A DNA stretch of 13,634 nt, from positions 1-13,634 of the forward strand of contig DATMBJ010000084.1 in NCBI GenBank assembly GCA_035559315.1, given 5' to 3'. Origin of the DNA: DATLZM01 sp035559315 (GTDB lineage Bacteria; Actinomycetota; UBA4738; HRBIN12). The notes below the pieces were generated by a model. That model did no database searches. It was not told the origin of the DNA and was given only the letters and a program-made list of their open reading frames with translations. Of the stretch, positions 1-7,020 are shown piece after piece; positions within the stretch are counted from its first letter, which is position 1, and each line of letters opens with the position of its first letter. The position numbers and the translations under genes are program-made.

Positions 1-1856
1 TCGAGGCCCCCGCGGCCCCGGCTCCGACCCCGCCCGCTCCCGCTCCGACCCCCGCGCCCGCTCCCGCTCCGAGCCCGGCGCCGGCCCCCAGCGCGCCCGC
101 CCCGGCGCTCCCGACCATCAAGCTGGTCCGGGGGTCGACCCCGCAGGAGATCGCCGAGAAGACCGGGCGGTCGCCCGCCGAGATCGTGAAGATCCTGTTC
201 GGGTTGGGCGAGATGGCCACCGCCACCACCTCCCTCACCGACGAGGCCATCCAGCTCGTGGCCGCGGAGCTCGGCTACGAGGCCGAGATCGTGGGGGTCG
301 AGGAGGAGGGCGTGGAGGCCGAGGAGGAGGTCGACGAGTCCCGCCTGCGCCCGCGCCCGCCGGTCGTGACCGTGATGGGCCACGTGGACCACGGGAAGAC
401 GCTCCTGCTCGACGCGATCCGGAAGACCGACGTCGCCGCCCGGGAGTACGGGGGGATCACCCAGCACATCGGGGCCTACCAGGTCCACCTGGACGGCCGG
501 GAGATCACGTTCATCGACACCCCCGGCCACGAGGCGTTCACCGCCATGCGGGCCCGGGGCGCGAAGGTCACCGACATCGCGGTGCTGGTGGTCGCCGCGG
601 ACGACGGCGTCATGCCCCAGACGCTCGAGGCCCTGGACCACGCGCGGGCGGCGGGGGTGCCGATCGTGGTGGCCGTGAACAAGATCGACAAGCCGGAGGC
701 CGACCCCCAGCGGGTCCGCCAGCAGCTCGTGGAGCACGAGGTCGTGCCGGTCGAGTGGGGCGGCTCGTACGAGTTCGTGGACGTCTCGGCCAAGACCGGG
801 GAGGGCCTCGACAAGCTCCTCGAGACCATCCTCCTGGTCGCCGAGATCGAGGACCTGAAGGCCGACCCCGAGGGCCCGGCCCGGGGCACGGTGATCGAGG
901 CCCACCTGGACCGCGGACGGGGCCCGGTGGCCACCTGCCTCGTCCAGCGGGGCCGGCTGGAGGTCGGGGACGCCCTGGTCGCGGGGACCGCCTGGGCCAA
1001 GGTCCGGGCCATGCTCGACGAGAACGGCAAGCCGGTGAAGGAGGCCGGCCCGAGCAAGCCGGTCCAGGTCCTGGGGTGGTCGACGGTCCCCGAGCCGGGC
1101 GACGAGTTCCGCGAGGTCGGGGACGAGCGGCAGGCCCGCCACATCGCCCAGGAGCGCGAGGCGCGGGCCCGTGCGGCCGAGCTCGTGGCGCAGCGCCCGC
1201 CGTCGCTCCAGGAGCTCCTGGCCCGGGCCACCGCGGAGGAGGTCCGCGAGCTCCCGCTGATCATCAAGGCTGACGCCCAGGGCTCGCTCCAGGCCCTCGA
1301 GGACCAGTTCCTCAAGCTGCCCCAGGACGAGGTGAAGGTGAACATCATCCGCGGCGCGGTGGGGGCGATCACCGAGAGCGACATCCAGCTCGCCCTCGCC
1401 TCCCGGGCCATCGTGATCGGGTTCAACGTGCGCCCCGACGCCCAGGCCAGGGAGCTCGCCGAGCGGGAGGGGGTCGACGTCCGCCTGTACCGGGTCATCT
1501 ACGAGGCGATCGACGACGTGAAGCAGGCCCTCTCCGGCCTGCTCAAGCCGCGGGAGGAGGAGGTCGAGCTGGGGCGGGCCGAGGTCCGGGCCACGTTCCG
1601 CGTCCCGCGGGTCGGCGTGGTGGCCGGGTGCTACGTGCTCTCGGGGAAGATCGAGCGGAACGCCCGGGCCCGCCTGGTCCGGGACGGCGTGGTGGTGTGG
1701 CAGGGCCGCATCGCCTCCCTCCGCCGGTTCAAGGAGGACGTGCGGGAGGTGGCCGAGGGCTACGAGTGCGGCATCGGCCTCGAGAACTTCCAGGACGTGA
1801 AGGAAGGCGACGTCATCGAGGCCTTCGAGGTGCGCGAGGTGGCGCGCCGGATCTGA
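1..1856 (+). CDS. infB: Translation initiation factor IF-2 (5'-truncated by the window)
   Basis: IF-2 is the cytoplasmic GTPase that brings initiator fMet-tRNA to the 30S subunit and promotes 50S joining. The frame is open from base 3 with no start in the window, so the gene begins upstream. The first internal GTG (186) would split the IF2_N domain and is not the start. In order: a Pro/Ala-rich linker (3-107), an IF2_N domain (about 108-300, beginning LPTIKLVRGSTPQEIA), an acidic spacer, then the G domain with G1 GHVDHGKT (378-401), G2 GGITQHIGA, G3 DTPGH (516-530), G4 NKID (678-689) and G5 SAKTG (786-800). The IF-2 C-terminal beta-barrel domains follow, ending at TGA 1854-1856. All G motifs are intact. 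It heads the DUF503-rbfA-DHH-truB run. Family assignment is certain; the length of the missing N-terminus is unknown. Confidence 0.98.
   Translation, partial: EAPAAPAPTPPAPAPTPAPAPAPSPAPAPSAPAPALPTIKLVRGSTPQEIAEKTGRSPAEIVKILFGLGEMATATTSLTDEAIQLVAAELGYEAEIVGVEEEGVEAEEEVDESRLRPRPPVVTVMGHVDHGKTLLLDAIRKTDVAAREYGGITQHIGAYQVHLDGREITFIDTPGHEAFTAMRARGAKVTDIAVLVVAADDGVMPQTLEALDHARAAGVPIVVAVNKIDKPEADPQRVRQQLVEHEVVPVEWGGSYEFVDVSAKTGEGLDKLLETILLVAEIEDLKADPEGPARGTVIEAHLDRGRGPVATCLVQRGRLEVGDALVAGTAWAKVRAMLDENGKPVKEAGPSKPVQVLGWSTVPEPGDEFREVGDERQARHIAQEREARARAAELVAQRPPSLQELLARATAEEVRELPLIIKADAQGSLQALEDQFLKLPQDEVKVNIIRGAVGAITESDIQLALASRAIVIGFNVRPDAQARELAEREGVDVRLYRVIYEAIDDVKQALSGLLKPREEEVELGRAEVRATFRVPRVGVVAGCYVLSGKIERNARARLVRDGVVVWQGRIASLRRFKEDVREVAEGYECGIGLENFQDVKEGDVIEAFEVREVARRI
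31..72 (+). repeat. 24-base-period direct repeat encoding the IF-2 Pro/Ala linker
   Basis: The 18-base unit at 31-48 (CGCCCGCTCCCGCTCCGA) recurs exactly at 55-72, a period of 24 bases or 8 codons. A shorter copy of the core GCTCCGA lies at 21-27. The encoded stretch is nearly all Pro and Ala with a few Thr and Ser. It is in frame within infB and lies in the variable linker before IF2_N. Confidence 0.75.
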
Positions 1857-1883
1857 CGCGGCCCGCGGGCCGGTGAGGACGAC

Positions 1884-2177
1884 ATGCTGGTGGCGCTGGA
1901 GCGGTTCGATCTGCGCATCCCCGGGTGCGGGTCGCTCAAGGAGAAGCGCCACGTGGTGAAGACGCTCGCGGCCCAGATCCGGGCCAGGTACAACGTCTCG
2001 GTGGCCGAGGTGGACCACCACGACCTGTGGCAGCGCACGACGCTCGCCGTGTCCGCGGTGGCCGGGGAGCGGTACCACGCGAAGCGGGTCCTGCACGAGG
2101 TGGAGCGGTTCATCGAGCGGTTCCCGTCGGTCGAGATCATCGAGGCGAGCGTCTCGCTCCACTCGCCGGAGGACTGA
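1884..2177 (+). CDS. DUF503 family protein (YlxP-like)
   Basis: A 97-residue small protein that starts MLVALERFDLRIPGCGSLKE and contains the family's SLKEKR and RARYNVSVAEV motifs. This matches DUF503 (YlxP-like), a family typically encoded between infB and rbfA. The position here, 27 bases after infB and 2 bases before rbfA, is the expected one. The molecular role is not established; the conserved neighbourhood suggests a part in ribosome assembly or translation. The ATG at 1884 is preceded by GGTGAGGA (1872-1879), a reasonable Shine-Dalgarno, and the length is normal for the family. There is no signal peptide or membrane segment, so it should be cytoplasmic. It is probably co-transcribed with infB. 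Confidence 0.93.
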   Translation: MLVALERFDLRIPGCGSLKEKRHVVKTLAAQIRARYNVSVAEVDHHDLWQRTTLAVSAVAGERYHAKRVLHEVERFIERFPSVEIIEASVSLHSPED

Positions 2178-2179
2178 CG

Positions 2180-2563
2180 GTGCCGGAGGGGACGCGACCC
2201 AGCCGCGTGTCCGAGGAGTTCCGGGAGATCCTCGCGGAGGAGATCCCCCGGCTCAAGGACCCCCGGATCGGCTTCGTCACCGTGACCCGGGTGAAGGTGA
2301 CGCCCGACCTCCGCCTGGCCCGCGTGTACTACACGGCGATGGGGGACGAGCGGGCCCGGCGGGCGACCGCGGCCGGGCTGCGGTCGGCCCGCGCCCACCT
2401 CCGCCAGGTGATCGGGCACCAGGTGCGGCTGAAGTTCCTCCCCGAGCTCGAGTTCCGGGAGGACGAGGGGCCGGCCGAGGCCGAGCGGCTCGGGGAGCTG
2501 TTCCGTCGGATCGAGGAGGAGCGGGCCGGGGGCGAGGCGGCCGGGGAGGGGCGGGGTGGCTGA
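2180..2563 (+). CDS. rbfA: Ribosome-binding factor A
   Basis: RbfA is a KH-fold protein that binds the 30S subunit and helps mature the 5' end of 16S rRNA, notably under cold stress. The 127-residue product has the family features: an N-terminal helix (RVSEEFREILAEEIPRLKDP), the strand segment GFVTVTRVKVTPDLRLARVY, an LR-rich helix, and LKFLPELEFREDEG near the C-terminus, then a Gly/Glu/Arg tail. The frame stays open far upstream, but the GTG at 2180 is the right start: it lies 2 bases after the DUF503 stop, has GGAGGA at 2168-2173 with a 6-base spacer, and gives the normal family length. The 3' end overlaps the next gene by 8 bases, suggesting translational coupling. Confidence 0.96.
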   Translation: MPEGTRPSRVSEEFREILAEEIPRLKDPRIGFVTVTRVKVTPDLRLARVYYTAMGDERARRATAAGLRSARAHLRQVIGHQVRLKFLPELEFREDEGPAEAERLGELFRRIEEERAGGEAAGEGRGG

Positions 2564-3569
2564 ACCCGCGGCCGGCCGTCCGGCCGACCTCGAGGAGGCG
2601 TTCGAGCGGGCCGCCCGCGTGCTCCGGGGGGCCAGGTCGGCGGCCCTGGCCTGCCACGTGAACCCCGACGCCGACGCGCTCGGCTCGATGCTCGGGCTCG
2701 CCGCGTTCCTCCGGGCCCGCGGGGTCGAGGTCGTCGCGTCCTACGGGAACGAGCCGCTCGAGCCCCCGCGGTGGGCGGCGGCGCTGCCGGGGGCGGATCG
2801 GATCGTGGACCACCGGCGGTTCCCGAAGGCCCCGGCGGTGATGGTGACCTTCGACTGCGCCTCCCTCGACCGGCTCGGGCCCCTGGCCGGCCCCGCGCGG
2901 AAGGCCGGGGAGCTGATCTGGATCGACCACCACGTGAGCAACGACGGTCTCGGCACGATCCCGCTGATCGACCCCCGGGCCTCCTCGACCGCGGAGCTCG
3001 TCTACCGGCTGATCCGGCGCATCGGGGGGCCGGTGCCGCCCGAGGCGGCCGCCTGCCTCTACGCGGGGCTCGTCACCGACACCGGGCGGTTCCAGTACGA
3101 GGCGACGACCCCGGAGACGCTCCGCCTGGCGGCCGAGCTCCGGGAGCACCCCTTCGACCACGCGCGGCTGGCCCAGGCCCTGTACGAGGACAACCGGTTC
3201 GCCTACCTCAAGCTCCTGGGCCTCGCCCTCGGGCGCGCGGTGCTCGAGCCCGACGCCGACCTGGTCTGGACCTACCTCACCCAGGCCGACCTCCAGGAGG
3301 CGGGGGTGTCGGCCCCCGAGACCGACGACCTGATCGACGTCCTCCGCACCGCCCGGGAGGCGGACGTCGCGGCGGTCCTGAAGCAGCAGCGCGACGGCCG
3401 GTTCAAGGTGAGCGCCCGGAGCCGCGGGGGGCACGACCTGTCGCGGGTGGCGGCGGCCTTCGGCGGCGGGGGCCACCGGCTCGCCGCGGGCTACACCTCG
3501 CGCCACGGCCTGGTCGAGACCGTGGAACGCCTGAAGCGGGCCCTCCGGGGCGAGCCCGTCGAGCCGTGA
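2556..3569 (+). CDS. DHH/DHHA1 family phosphoesterase, NrnA-like (nanoRNase / pAp phosphatase type)
   Basis: A 337-residue cytoplasmic phosphoesterase of the DHH family. Metal-binding motifs are all visible: H34-x3-D38-x-D40 in HVNPDADALGS, D100 in FDCASLD, the DHH triad D124-H125-H126 in WIDHHVSN, and D175 in VTDTGRF. The C-terminal DHHA1 substrate domain carries GGGGHRLAAGY (from G303). This is the NrnA/MgpA arrangement: such enzymes degrade 2-5 nt RNAs and often dephosphorylate pAp to AMP. The exact substrate cannot be read from sequence. It starts at GTG 2556, inside the end of rbfA (8-base overlap), with GGGGAGGG at 2543-2550. Its stop overlaps the truB start as GTGA. A DHH gene between rbfA and truB is common in Actinobacteria and Firmicutes, consistent with an RNA-metabolism role. 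Confidence 0.94.
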   Translation: MAEPAAGRPADLEEAFERAARVLRGARSAALACHVNPDADALGSMLGLAAFLRARGVEVVASYGNEPLEPPRWAAALPGADRIVDHRRFPKAPAVMVTFDCASLDRLGPLAGPARKAGELIWIDHHVSNDGLGTIPLIDPRASSTAELVYRLIRRIGGPVPPEAAACLYAGLVTDTGRFQYEATTPETLRLAAELREHPFDHARLAQALYEDNRFAYLKLLGLALGRAVLEPDADLVWTYLTQADLQEAGVSAPETDDLIDVLRTAREADVAAVLKQQRDGRFKVSARSRGGHDLSRVAAAFGGGGHRLAAGYTSRHGLVETVERLKRALRGEPVEP

Positions 3570-4513
3570 GCCCGGCCGCCGGGGGCCCGCCGCCCGCTGC
3601 CGACCCCCCGCCCGCCGGGAGCCGCTCGCCCGGGGACCGCGCCCCTGGGACTCGGGAGCCGCCCGGCGGGGGGCCCGAGGGGCTGCTCCTCGTCGACAAG
3701 CCGAGGGGCGTCACCTCCCACGATGTCGTCGACGCCGTCCGCCGGGCGCTCCGCACGAGGAAGGTGGGCCACGCCGGGACCCTGGACCCCATGGCCACCG
3801 GGCTCCTCGTGGTGGGCGTGGGCCGGGCGACCCGGCTGCTGCGCTTCCTGGGGGACCTCCCCAAGACCTACGAGGGGACGGGGCGGCTCGGGGAGGAGAC
3901 CGACACGCTCGACGCCGATGGCCGCATCGTGCGACGGGCGGAGGTGCGGGTCTCCCGCGAGCAGCTCGAGCGCGCGATGCGGGCGCTCGAGGGCGAGTCG
4001 CTCCAGCGCCCCCCGGCCTACTCGGCGGCGCGGGTCGGGGGCCGGAGGCTCTACGAGGCCGCCCGGCGCGGAGAGCCGCTCGAGGCGCCGCCCCGGAGGA
4101 TCCGGGTCGACGCCTTCGAGCTGCTCCGGTTCGACGGCCGCGACTTCGAGTTCCGCGTGACCTGCTCGGGCGGGACCTACGTGCGGGTGCTCGTGGCCGA
4201 CGTGGGGCGGGCGCTCGGGTGCGGGGCGCACCTCGTCCGGCTGGTGCGGACGGCGATCGGGCCGTTCCGCCTGGAGGAGGCGGTCCCCCCCGAGGCCGTG
4301 GGGGCCCCGCTCCCGCTGGAGGCCGCGGTCCGCCACCTCCCCCGGGTCGAGCTCTCCTGGGACGAGGCCGAGGCCGCCCGCCACGGTCGGCCGCTCGGCC
4401 CCGCGGGCCTGGCCGGCCCCTACGGGGTGTTCGACCCGGAGGGGCGGCTGGTCGGGGTGTACCGCGACGACGGCGCGAAGGCCCGCCCGGAGGTCATCCT
4501 CGCGCCGGCCTGA
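3566..4513 (+). CDS. truB: tRNA pseudouridine(55) synthase
   Basis: TruB isomerises U55 to pseudouridine in the T-loop of tRNAs and also acts as a tRNA folding chaperone. The 315-residue product contains GLLLVDKPRGVTSHD, then GHAGTLDPMATGLL with the catalytic Asp74, KTYEGTGRLGEETDTLD, PPAYSAARVGG (the Lys usual in YSAxK is Arg here), CSGGTYVRVLVADVGRALG, and a PUA-like C-terminal segment (about 265-315). The frame remains open far upstream inside the DHH gene, but GTG 3566 forms a 4-base GTGA overlap with the DHH stop and is the only sensible start. No good Shine-Dalgarno precedes it, so translation probably depends on coupling. Residues 1-37 are a Pro/Gly-rich low-complexity extension outside the enzyme core. 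Confidence 0.96.
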   Translation: MSPAAGGPPPAADPPPAGSRSPGDRAPGTREPPGGGPEGLLLVDKPRGVTSHDVVDAVRRALRTRKVGHAGTLDPMATGLLVVGVGRATRLLRFLGDLPKTYEGTGRLGEETDTLDADGRIVRRAEVRVSREQLERAMRALEGESLQRPPAYSAARVGGRRLYEAARRGEPLEAPPRRIRVDAFELLRFDGRDFEFRVTCSGGTYVRVLVADVGRALGCGAHLVRLVRTAIGPFRLEEAVPPEAVGAPLPLEAAVRHLPRVELSWDEAEAARHGRPLGPAGLAGPYGVFDPEGRLVGVYRDDGAKARPEVILAPA

Positions 4514-4537
4514 TGGGGCGGCGGGGACGGCGTCCGC

Positions 4538-4543
4538 TACGCT
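4538..4543 (+). promoter_or_regulatory. Possible -10 element for a leaderless ribF transcript
   Basis: TACGCT fits the actinobacterial -10 pattern TAnnnT and sits 7 bases upstream of the ribF GTG (4551), so transcription would start at or next to the start codon. No Shine-Dalgarno lies in front of ribF, as expected for a leaderless mRNA. No convincing -35 is visible. In such GC-rich sequence a TAnnnT match is informative but not decisive. Confidence 0.4.
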
Positions 4544-4550
4544 GCCCGGC

Positions 4551-5531
4551 GTGGAGATCGCCCGCGGCATCCAGGAGGTCCCGGAGGGGTTCGGCCCGTC
4601 GGTCGTCACCGTCGGGTTCTTCGACGGGGTGCACCTCGGCCACCGCGAGGTGATCGGGCGGACCGTGCGAGCGGCCCGGGAGCGGGGGCTGCCGGCCGCG
4701 GTGGTCACGTTCGACCGGCATCCCCGGGAGGTCCTGACGCCCGGGAGCGCGCCCCGCCTGCTCACGACGACCCAGCGGAAGGCGCGCCTGATCGAGGCGC
4801 TCGGCGCCGACCTGCTGCTCGTCCTCCCGTTCACCGAGGAGCTCTCCCGCTGGCCGCCCGAGCGGTTCGTGGAACGGGTGCTCGTGGAGGCGCTCCGCGC
4901 CACCCACGTGGTCGTGGGGGGGAACTTCACGTTCGGGCACCGGGCCGCCGGGACCCTGCGGACCCTGGAGGAGCTCGGGATCGTCCACGGGTTCACCGTC
5001 GAGGGCGTGCCCCTCGTCGAGCTCGACGGACGGCGGGTCTCGTCCTCGAGCGTCCGGGAGGCCCTGGCGGCCGGGGACCTCTCGTGGCCGGCGCGGGCCC
5101 TGGGTCGGCCGTTCGCGGTGGACGGCGTCGTGGTGCGCGGGGCCGGGCGGGGCCGCGGGCTCGGCTACCCGACGGCGAACCTCGCCACCGACCCCCGGCT
5201 GCTCCTCCCGGCCCGCGGGATCTACGCGGGGGTGGCCGAGGGAGAGGACGGCCGGTGGGTGGCGGCGATCAGCGTCGGCACGAACCCCACGTTCGGCGAG
5301 GAGCCCCTCCACGCCGAGGCGCACCTCCTCGACTACGAGGGCGGCGATCTCGTCGGGCGCCCCCTCGCCCTCGAGTTCTGGGCCCGGCTCCGGGACGAGG
5401 AGCGCTTCGCGTCGCCCCAGGAGCTCTCGCGGGCGATCGCCGAGGACGTGCGGCGGACCCGCGAGCTGGTGCCTGGGACGGAGGCGGTGGGCGCCCGGGG
5501 GAGCTCGGGCCGCGACGGGGCCGGCCGGTGA
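4551..5531 (+). CDS. ribF: Bifunctional riboflavin kinase / FAD synthetase
   Basis: RibF phosphorylates riboflavin to FMN and adenylylates FMN to FAD in the cytoplasm. The 326-residue product has both domains. The N-terminal nucleotidyltransferase carries GFFDGVHLGH (22-31), TFDRHPREVLTP and the RRVSSSSVREAL motif. The C-terminal riboflavin kinase carries GRGRGLGYPTANLA (PTAN at 207-210), GIYAGVA, SVGTNPTFG and a FWARLRDEERFASPQEL helix. Length is typical. GTG 4551 is the first plausible start; it lies 37 bases after truB and lacks a Shine-Dalgarno, which points to leaderless initiation or a weak coupled start. No FMN riboswitch is possible in so short a gap. A truB-ribF pairing is the usual bacterial arrangement. 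Confidence 0.96.
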   Translation: MEIARGIQEVPEGFGPSVVTVGFFDGVHLGHREVIGRTVRAARERGLPAAVVTFDRHPREVLTPGSAPRLLTTTQRKARLIEALGADLLLVLPFTEELSRWPPERFVERVLVEALRATHVVVGGNFTFGHRAAGTLRTLEELGIVHGFTVEGVPLVELDGRRVSSSSVREALAAGDLSWPARALGRPFAVDGVVVRGAGRGRGLGYPTANLATDPRLLLPARGIYAGVAEGEDGRWVAAISVGTNPTFGEEPLHAEAHLLDYEGGDLVGRPLALEFWARLRDEERFASPQELSRAIAEDVRRTRELVPGTEAVGARGSSGRDGAGR

Positions 5532-5559
5532 CGGGCCGGGCCGGGGATGGGGAGCGTCC

Positions 5560-6633
5560 GTGAGCGGCCGGCACGCGCGTCGGCGGCGGGTGCCGGTGGC
5601 GGCGCTCGGCGCCGTCCTGGCCGCCGGGACGATCGCCGGGCTGGCCGCGAGGGCCGTGACGGTGGGAGGAGGCGGGGGTCCCGCTCGCCCCGCCGAGGGG
5701 GGCGCCGACCGGGCCTCGGGACCGCTCCGGGGCCCCCCTCCCGTGAGGCTCGATAGCGCGGGCGCGGCCGAGCCGCTCCGCGGGCGCATCGTGATCCACG
5801 GGACCGGGGACGTGTCCCTGGACCCGGGCTACATCCCGGCGTTCGCGGTCCACGGCTACGGCTACGCGTGGAGCGGCCTCGGCGGGCTGTTCCGCCGCGA
5901 CGACCTCACGGTCGTGAACCTGGAGTGCCCGGTCACGACCCGCCGCGCGCCGGTCCCGAAGGAGTTCGTGTTCCGGTGCGACCCGGCCGCGCTCCCCGCG
6001 ATGCGGCGGGCCGGGGTGGAGGTGGCGAACCTCGGCAACAACCACGCGTACGACCATGGGCCGGAGGCGCTCGTGGACTCCCTGGTCCACCTCCGCCGGG
6101 CGGGGATCGCGCCGGTCGGGGCGGGGCGGGACGAGCGCGAGGCCCTCCGCGCGGCGCGCTTCGAGGTCGGCGGGTGGCGGGTGGCGGTGGTGGGCCTGGA
6201 CCAGGTGGTGGACCCCTACCCGGAGGCCGTGGCCGGGCCGGCCAAGCCCGGGACCGCCGCCGGCCACGACCAGGCGTCGATGCTCCGGGCGATCCGAGCC
6301 GCGGACCGGTGGGCGGACCTCGTGGTGGTCACGATCCACTGGGGCGTGGAGCTCGACACCGAGCCCCGCGCCGAGCAGGTGGCGCTCGGGCACCGGTTCG
6401 TCCGGGCCGGGGCCGACGTGGTGTTCGGGCACCACGCCCACCGGCTCCAGCCGATGAGCGCCCACCGCGGCCGCCCGATCTTCTGGGGGCTCGGGAACTT
6501 CGTGTGGCCGGCCCTCTCCGCCGAGGGCGCGACGACCGCGGTGGCGAGGGTGGTGGTCACGCCCGACGGCCGGGTCCGGGGCCGTCTCCTCCCGGCCTCC
6601 ATCCAGGACCACGGCCACCCGGTCCTGCGGTGA
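5560..6633 (+). CDS. CapA family protein (PGA_cap metallophosphatase fold), membrane-anchored or secreted
   Basis: A 357-residue protein of the CapA / poly-gamma-glutamate capsule family (PGA_cap, calcineurin-like metallophosphatase fold). Motifs in order: HGTGDVSLDPG (D84), VVNLECPVTT, NLGNNHAYDHG (N160-N161-H162), TIHWGVELDTEP (H260-W261-G262), FGHHAHRLQP (H291, H292, H294) and WGLGNFVWP; the likely metal ligands are all present. The N-terminus (RHARRRR followed by a hydrophobic stretch, about residues 4-34) is a signal peptide or membrane anchor, so the domain is extracytoplasmic. A Gly/Pro-rich linker (35-65) follows. It starts at GTG 5560 with GGGGAG at 5549-5554, 28 bases after ribF. 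No capBC-like partner genes are nearby, so poly-glutamate synthesis should not be assumed. The usual ribF-rpsO adjacency is broken by this gene. Confidence 0.9.
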   Translation: MSGRHARRRRVPVAALGAVLAAGTIAGLAARAVTVGGGGGPARPAEGGADRASGPLRGPPPVRLDSAGAAEPLRGRIVIHGTGDVSLDPGYIPAFAVHGYGYAWSGLGGLFRRDDLTVVNLECPVTTRRAPVPKEFVFRCDPAALPAMRRAGVEVANLGNNHAYDHGPEALVDSLVHLRRAGIAPVGAGRDEREALRAARFEVGGWRVAVVGLDQVVDPYPEAVAGPAKPGTAAGHDQASMLRAIRAADRWADLVVVTIHWGVELDTEPRAEQVALGHRFVRAGADVVFGHHAHRLQPMSAHRGRPIFWGLGNFVWPALSAEGATTAVARVVVTPDGRVRGRLLPASIQDHGHPVLR

Positions 6634-6639
6634 GCCTGT

Positions 6640-6662
6640 CAGCGGGGGCGGCCGGGGCGCTG
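6640..6662 (+). terminator. Possible hairpin between the capA gene and rpsO
   Basis: CAGCG (6640-6644) is complementary to CGCTG (6658-6662) around a 13-base G-rich loop, 6 bases after the capA stop. There is no following T tract, so any termination would be of the T-less kind suggested for GC-rich Actinobacteria. The stem abuts a possible rpsO promoter. Evidence is weak. Confidence 0.25.
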
Positions 6663-6671
6663 TGGTAGCCT
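6663..6671 (+). promoter_or_regulatory. Possible extended -10 promoter for rpsO
   Basis: TGGTAGCCT matches the extended -10 form TGnTAnnnT. It lies in the 50-base gap before rpsO, with the last base 12 bases upstream of the ATG. A start site about 7 bases downstream would leave a leader of only about 6 bases, making the mRNA nearly leaderless. No good -35 lies at the right spacing; CTGTCA at 6636-6641 is too far away. rpsO commonly has its own promoter in Actinobacteria. Confidence 0.4.
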
Positions 6672-6683
6672 GGAGCCGCGAGG

Positions 6684-6953
6684 ATGGCGCTCACCAAGGA
6701 ACGGAAGTCGCAGATCATCCGGGACTTCCGCCGGTCCGACGACGACACGGGCTCGACGGAGGTCCAGGTCGCCGTCCTCACCCACCGGATCCAGGAGCTC
6801 ACCGAGCACCTCAAGACCCACCGGAAGGACCACCACTCCCGGCGGGGGCTGCTCCAGATGGTGGGACGTCGGCGGCGGCTGCTCGAGTACCTCAAGCGGG
6901 AGGACATCGAACGCTACCGGGAGTTGATCTCGCGGCTGGGGCTCAGGCGCTAG
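6684..6953 (+). CDS. rpsO: 30S ribosomal protein S15
   Basis: S15 is a primary 16S rRNA-binding protein of the 30S platform and contributes to an intersubunit bridge. The 89-residue product is full length and typical: MALTKERKSQIIRDFRRSDD, then DTGSTEVQVAVLTHRI, HLKTHRKDHHSRRGLLQMVG and the C-terminal LISRLGLRR. The conserved HHSRRGLL rRNA-binding segment is intact. ATG 6684 follows GGAG (6672-6675, 8-base spacer) and GAGG directly before the start. Just upstream is a possible extended -10. Downstream is the conserved partner pnp, 212 bases away. A hairpin right after the TAG may separate or modulate the two. Confidence 0.98.
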   Translation: MALTKERKSQIIRDFRRSDDDTGSTEVQVAVLTHRIQELTEHLKTHRKDHHSRRGLLQMVGRRRRLLEYLKREDIERYRELISRLGLRR

Positions 6954-6976
6954 GGACGGGGCGGCGGGGCCGTCCC
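6953..6976 (+). terminator. Hairpin immediately downstream of rpsO
   Basis: GGGACGG (6953-6959, its first base being the last base of the rpsO stop codon) is perfectly complementary to CCGTCCC (6970-6976), giving a 7-bp GC-rich stem with a 10-base loop. No T tract follows. It may be a T-less or partial terminator, or a 3'-end stabiliser that lets rpsO be expressed more strongly than pnp. Confidence 0.4.
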
Positions 6977-7020
6977 GTCGTCGCAGGGGGGATGTGGAGG
7001 CAGCACGGAAGGACCCAGGA

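Noticed and set aside
186..188. GTG as the start of infB
   Set aside because: It lies inside the IF2_N domain, and the frame continues open to base 3 with a domain start and a typical IF-2 linker upstream.
1861..1870. GCCCGCGGGC palindrome between infB and DUF503
   Set aside because: Ten-base GC palindromes are expected by chance at this composition, there is no loop, and the gap is only 27 bases.
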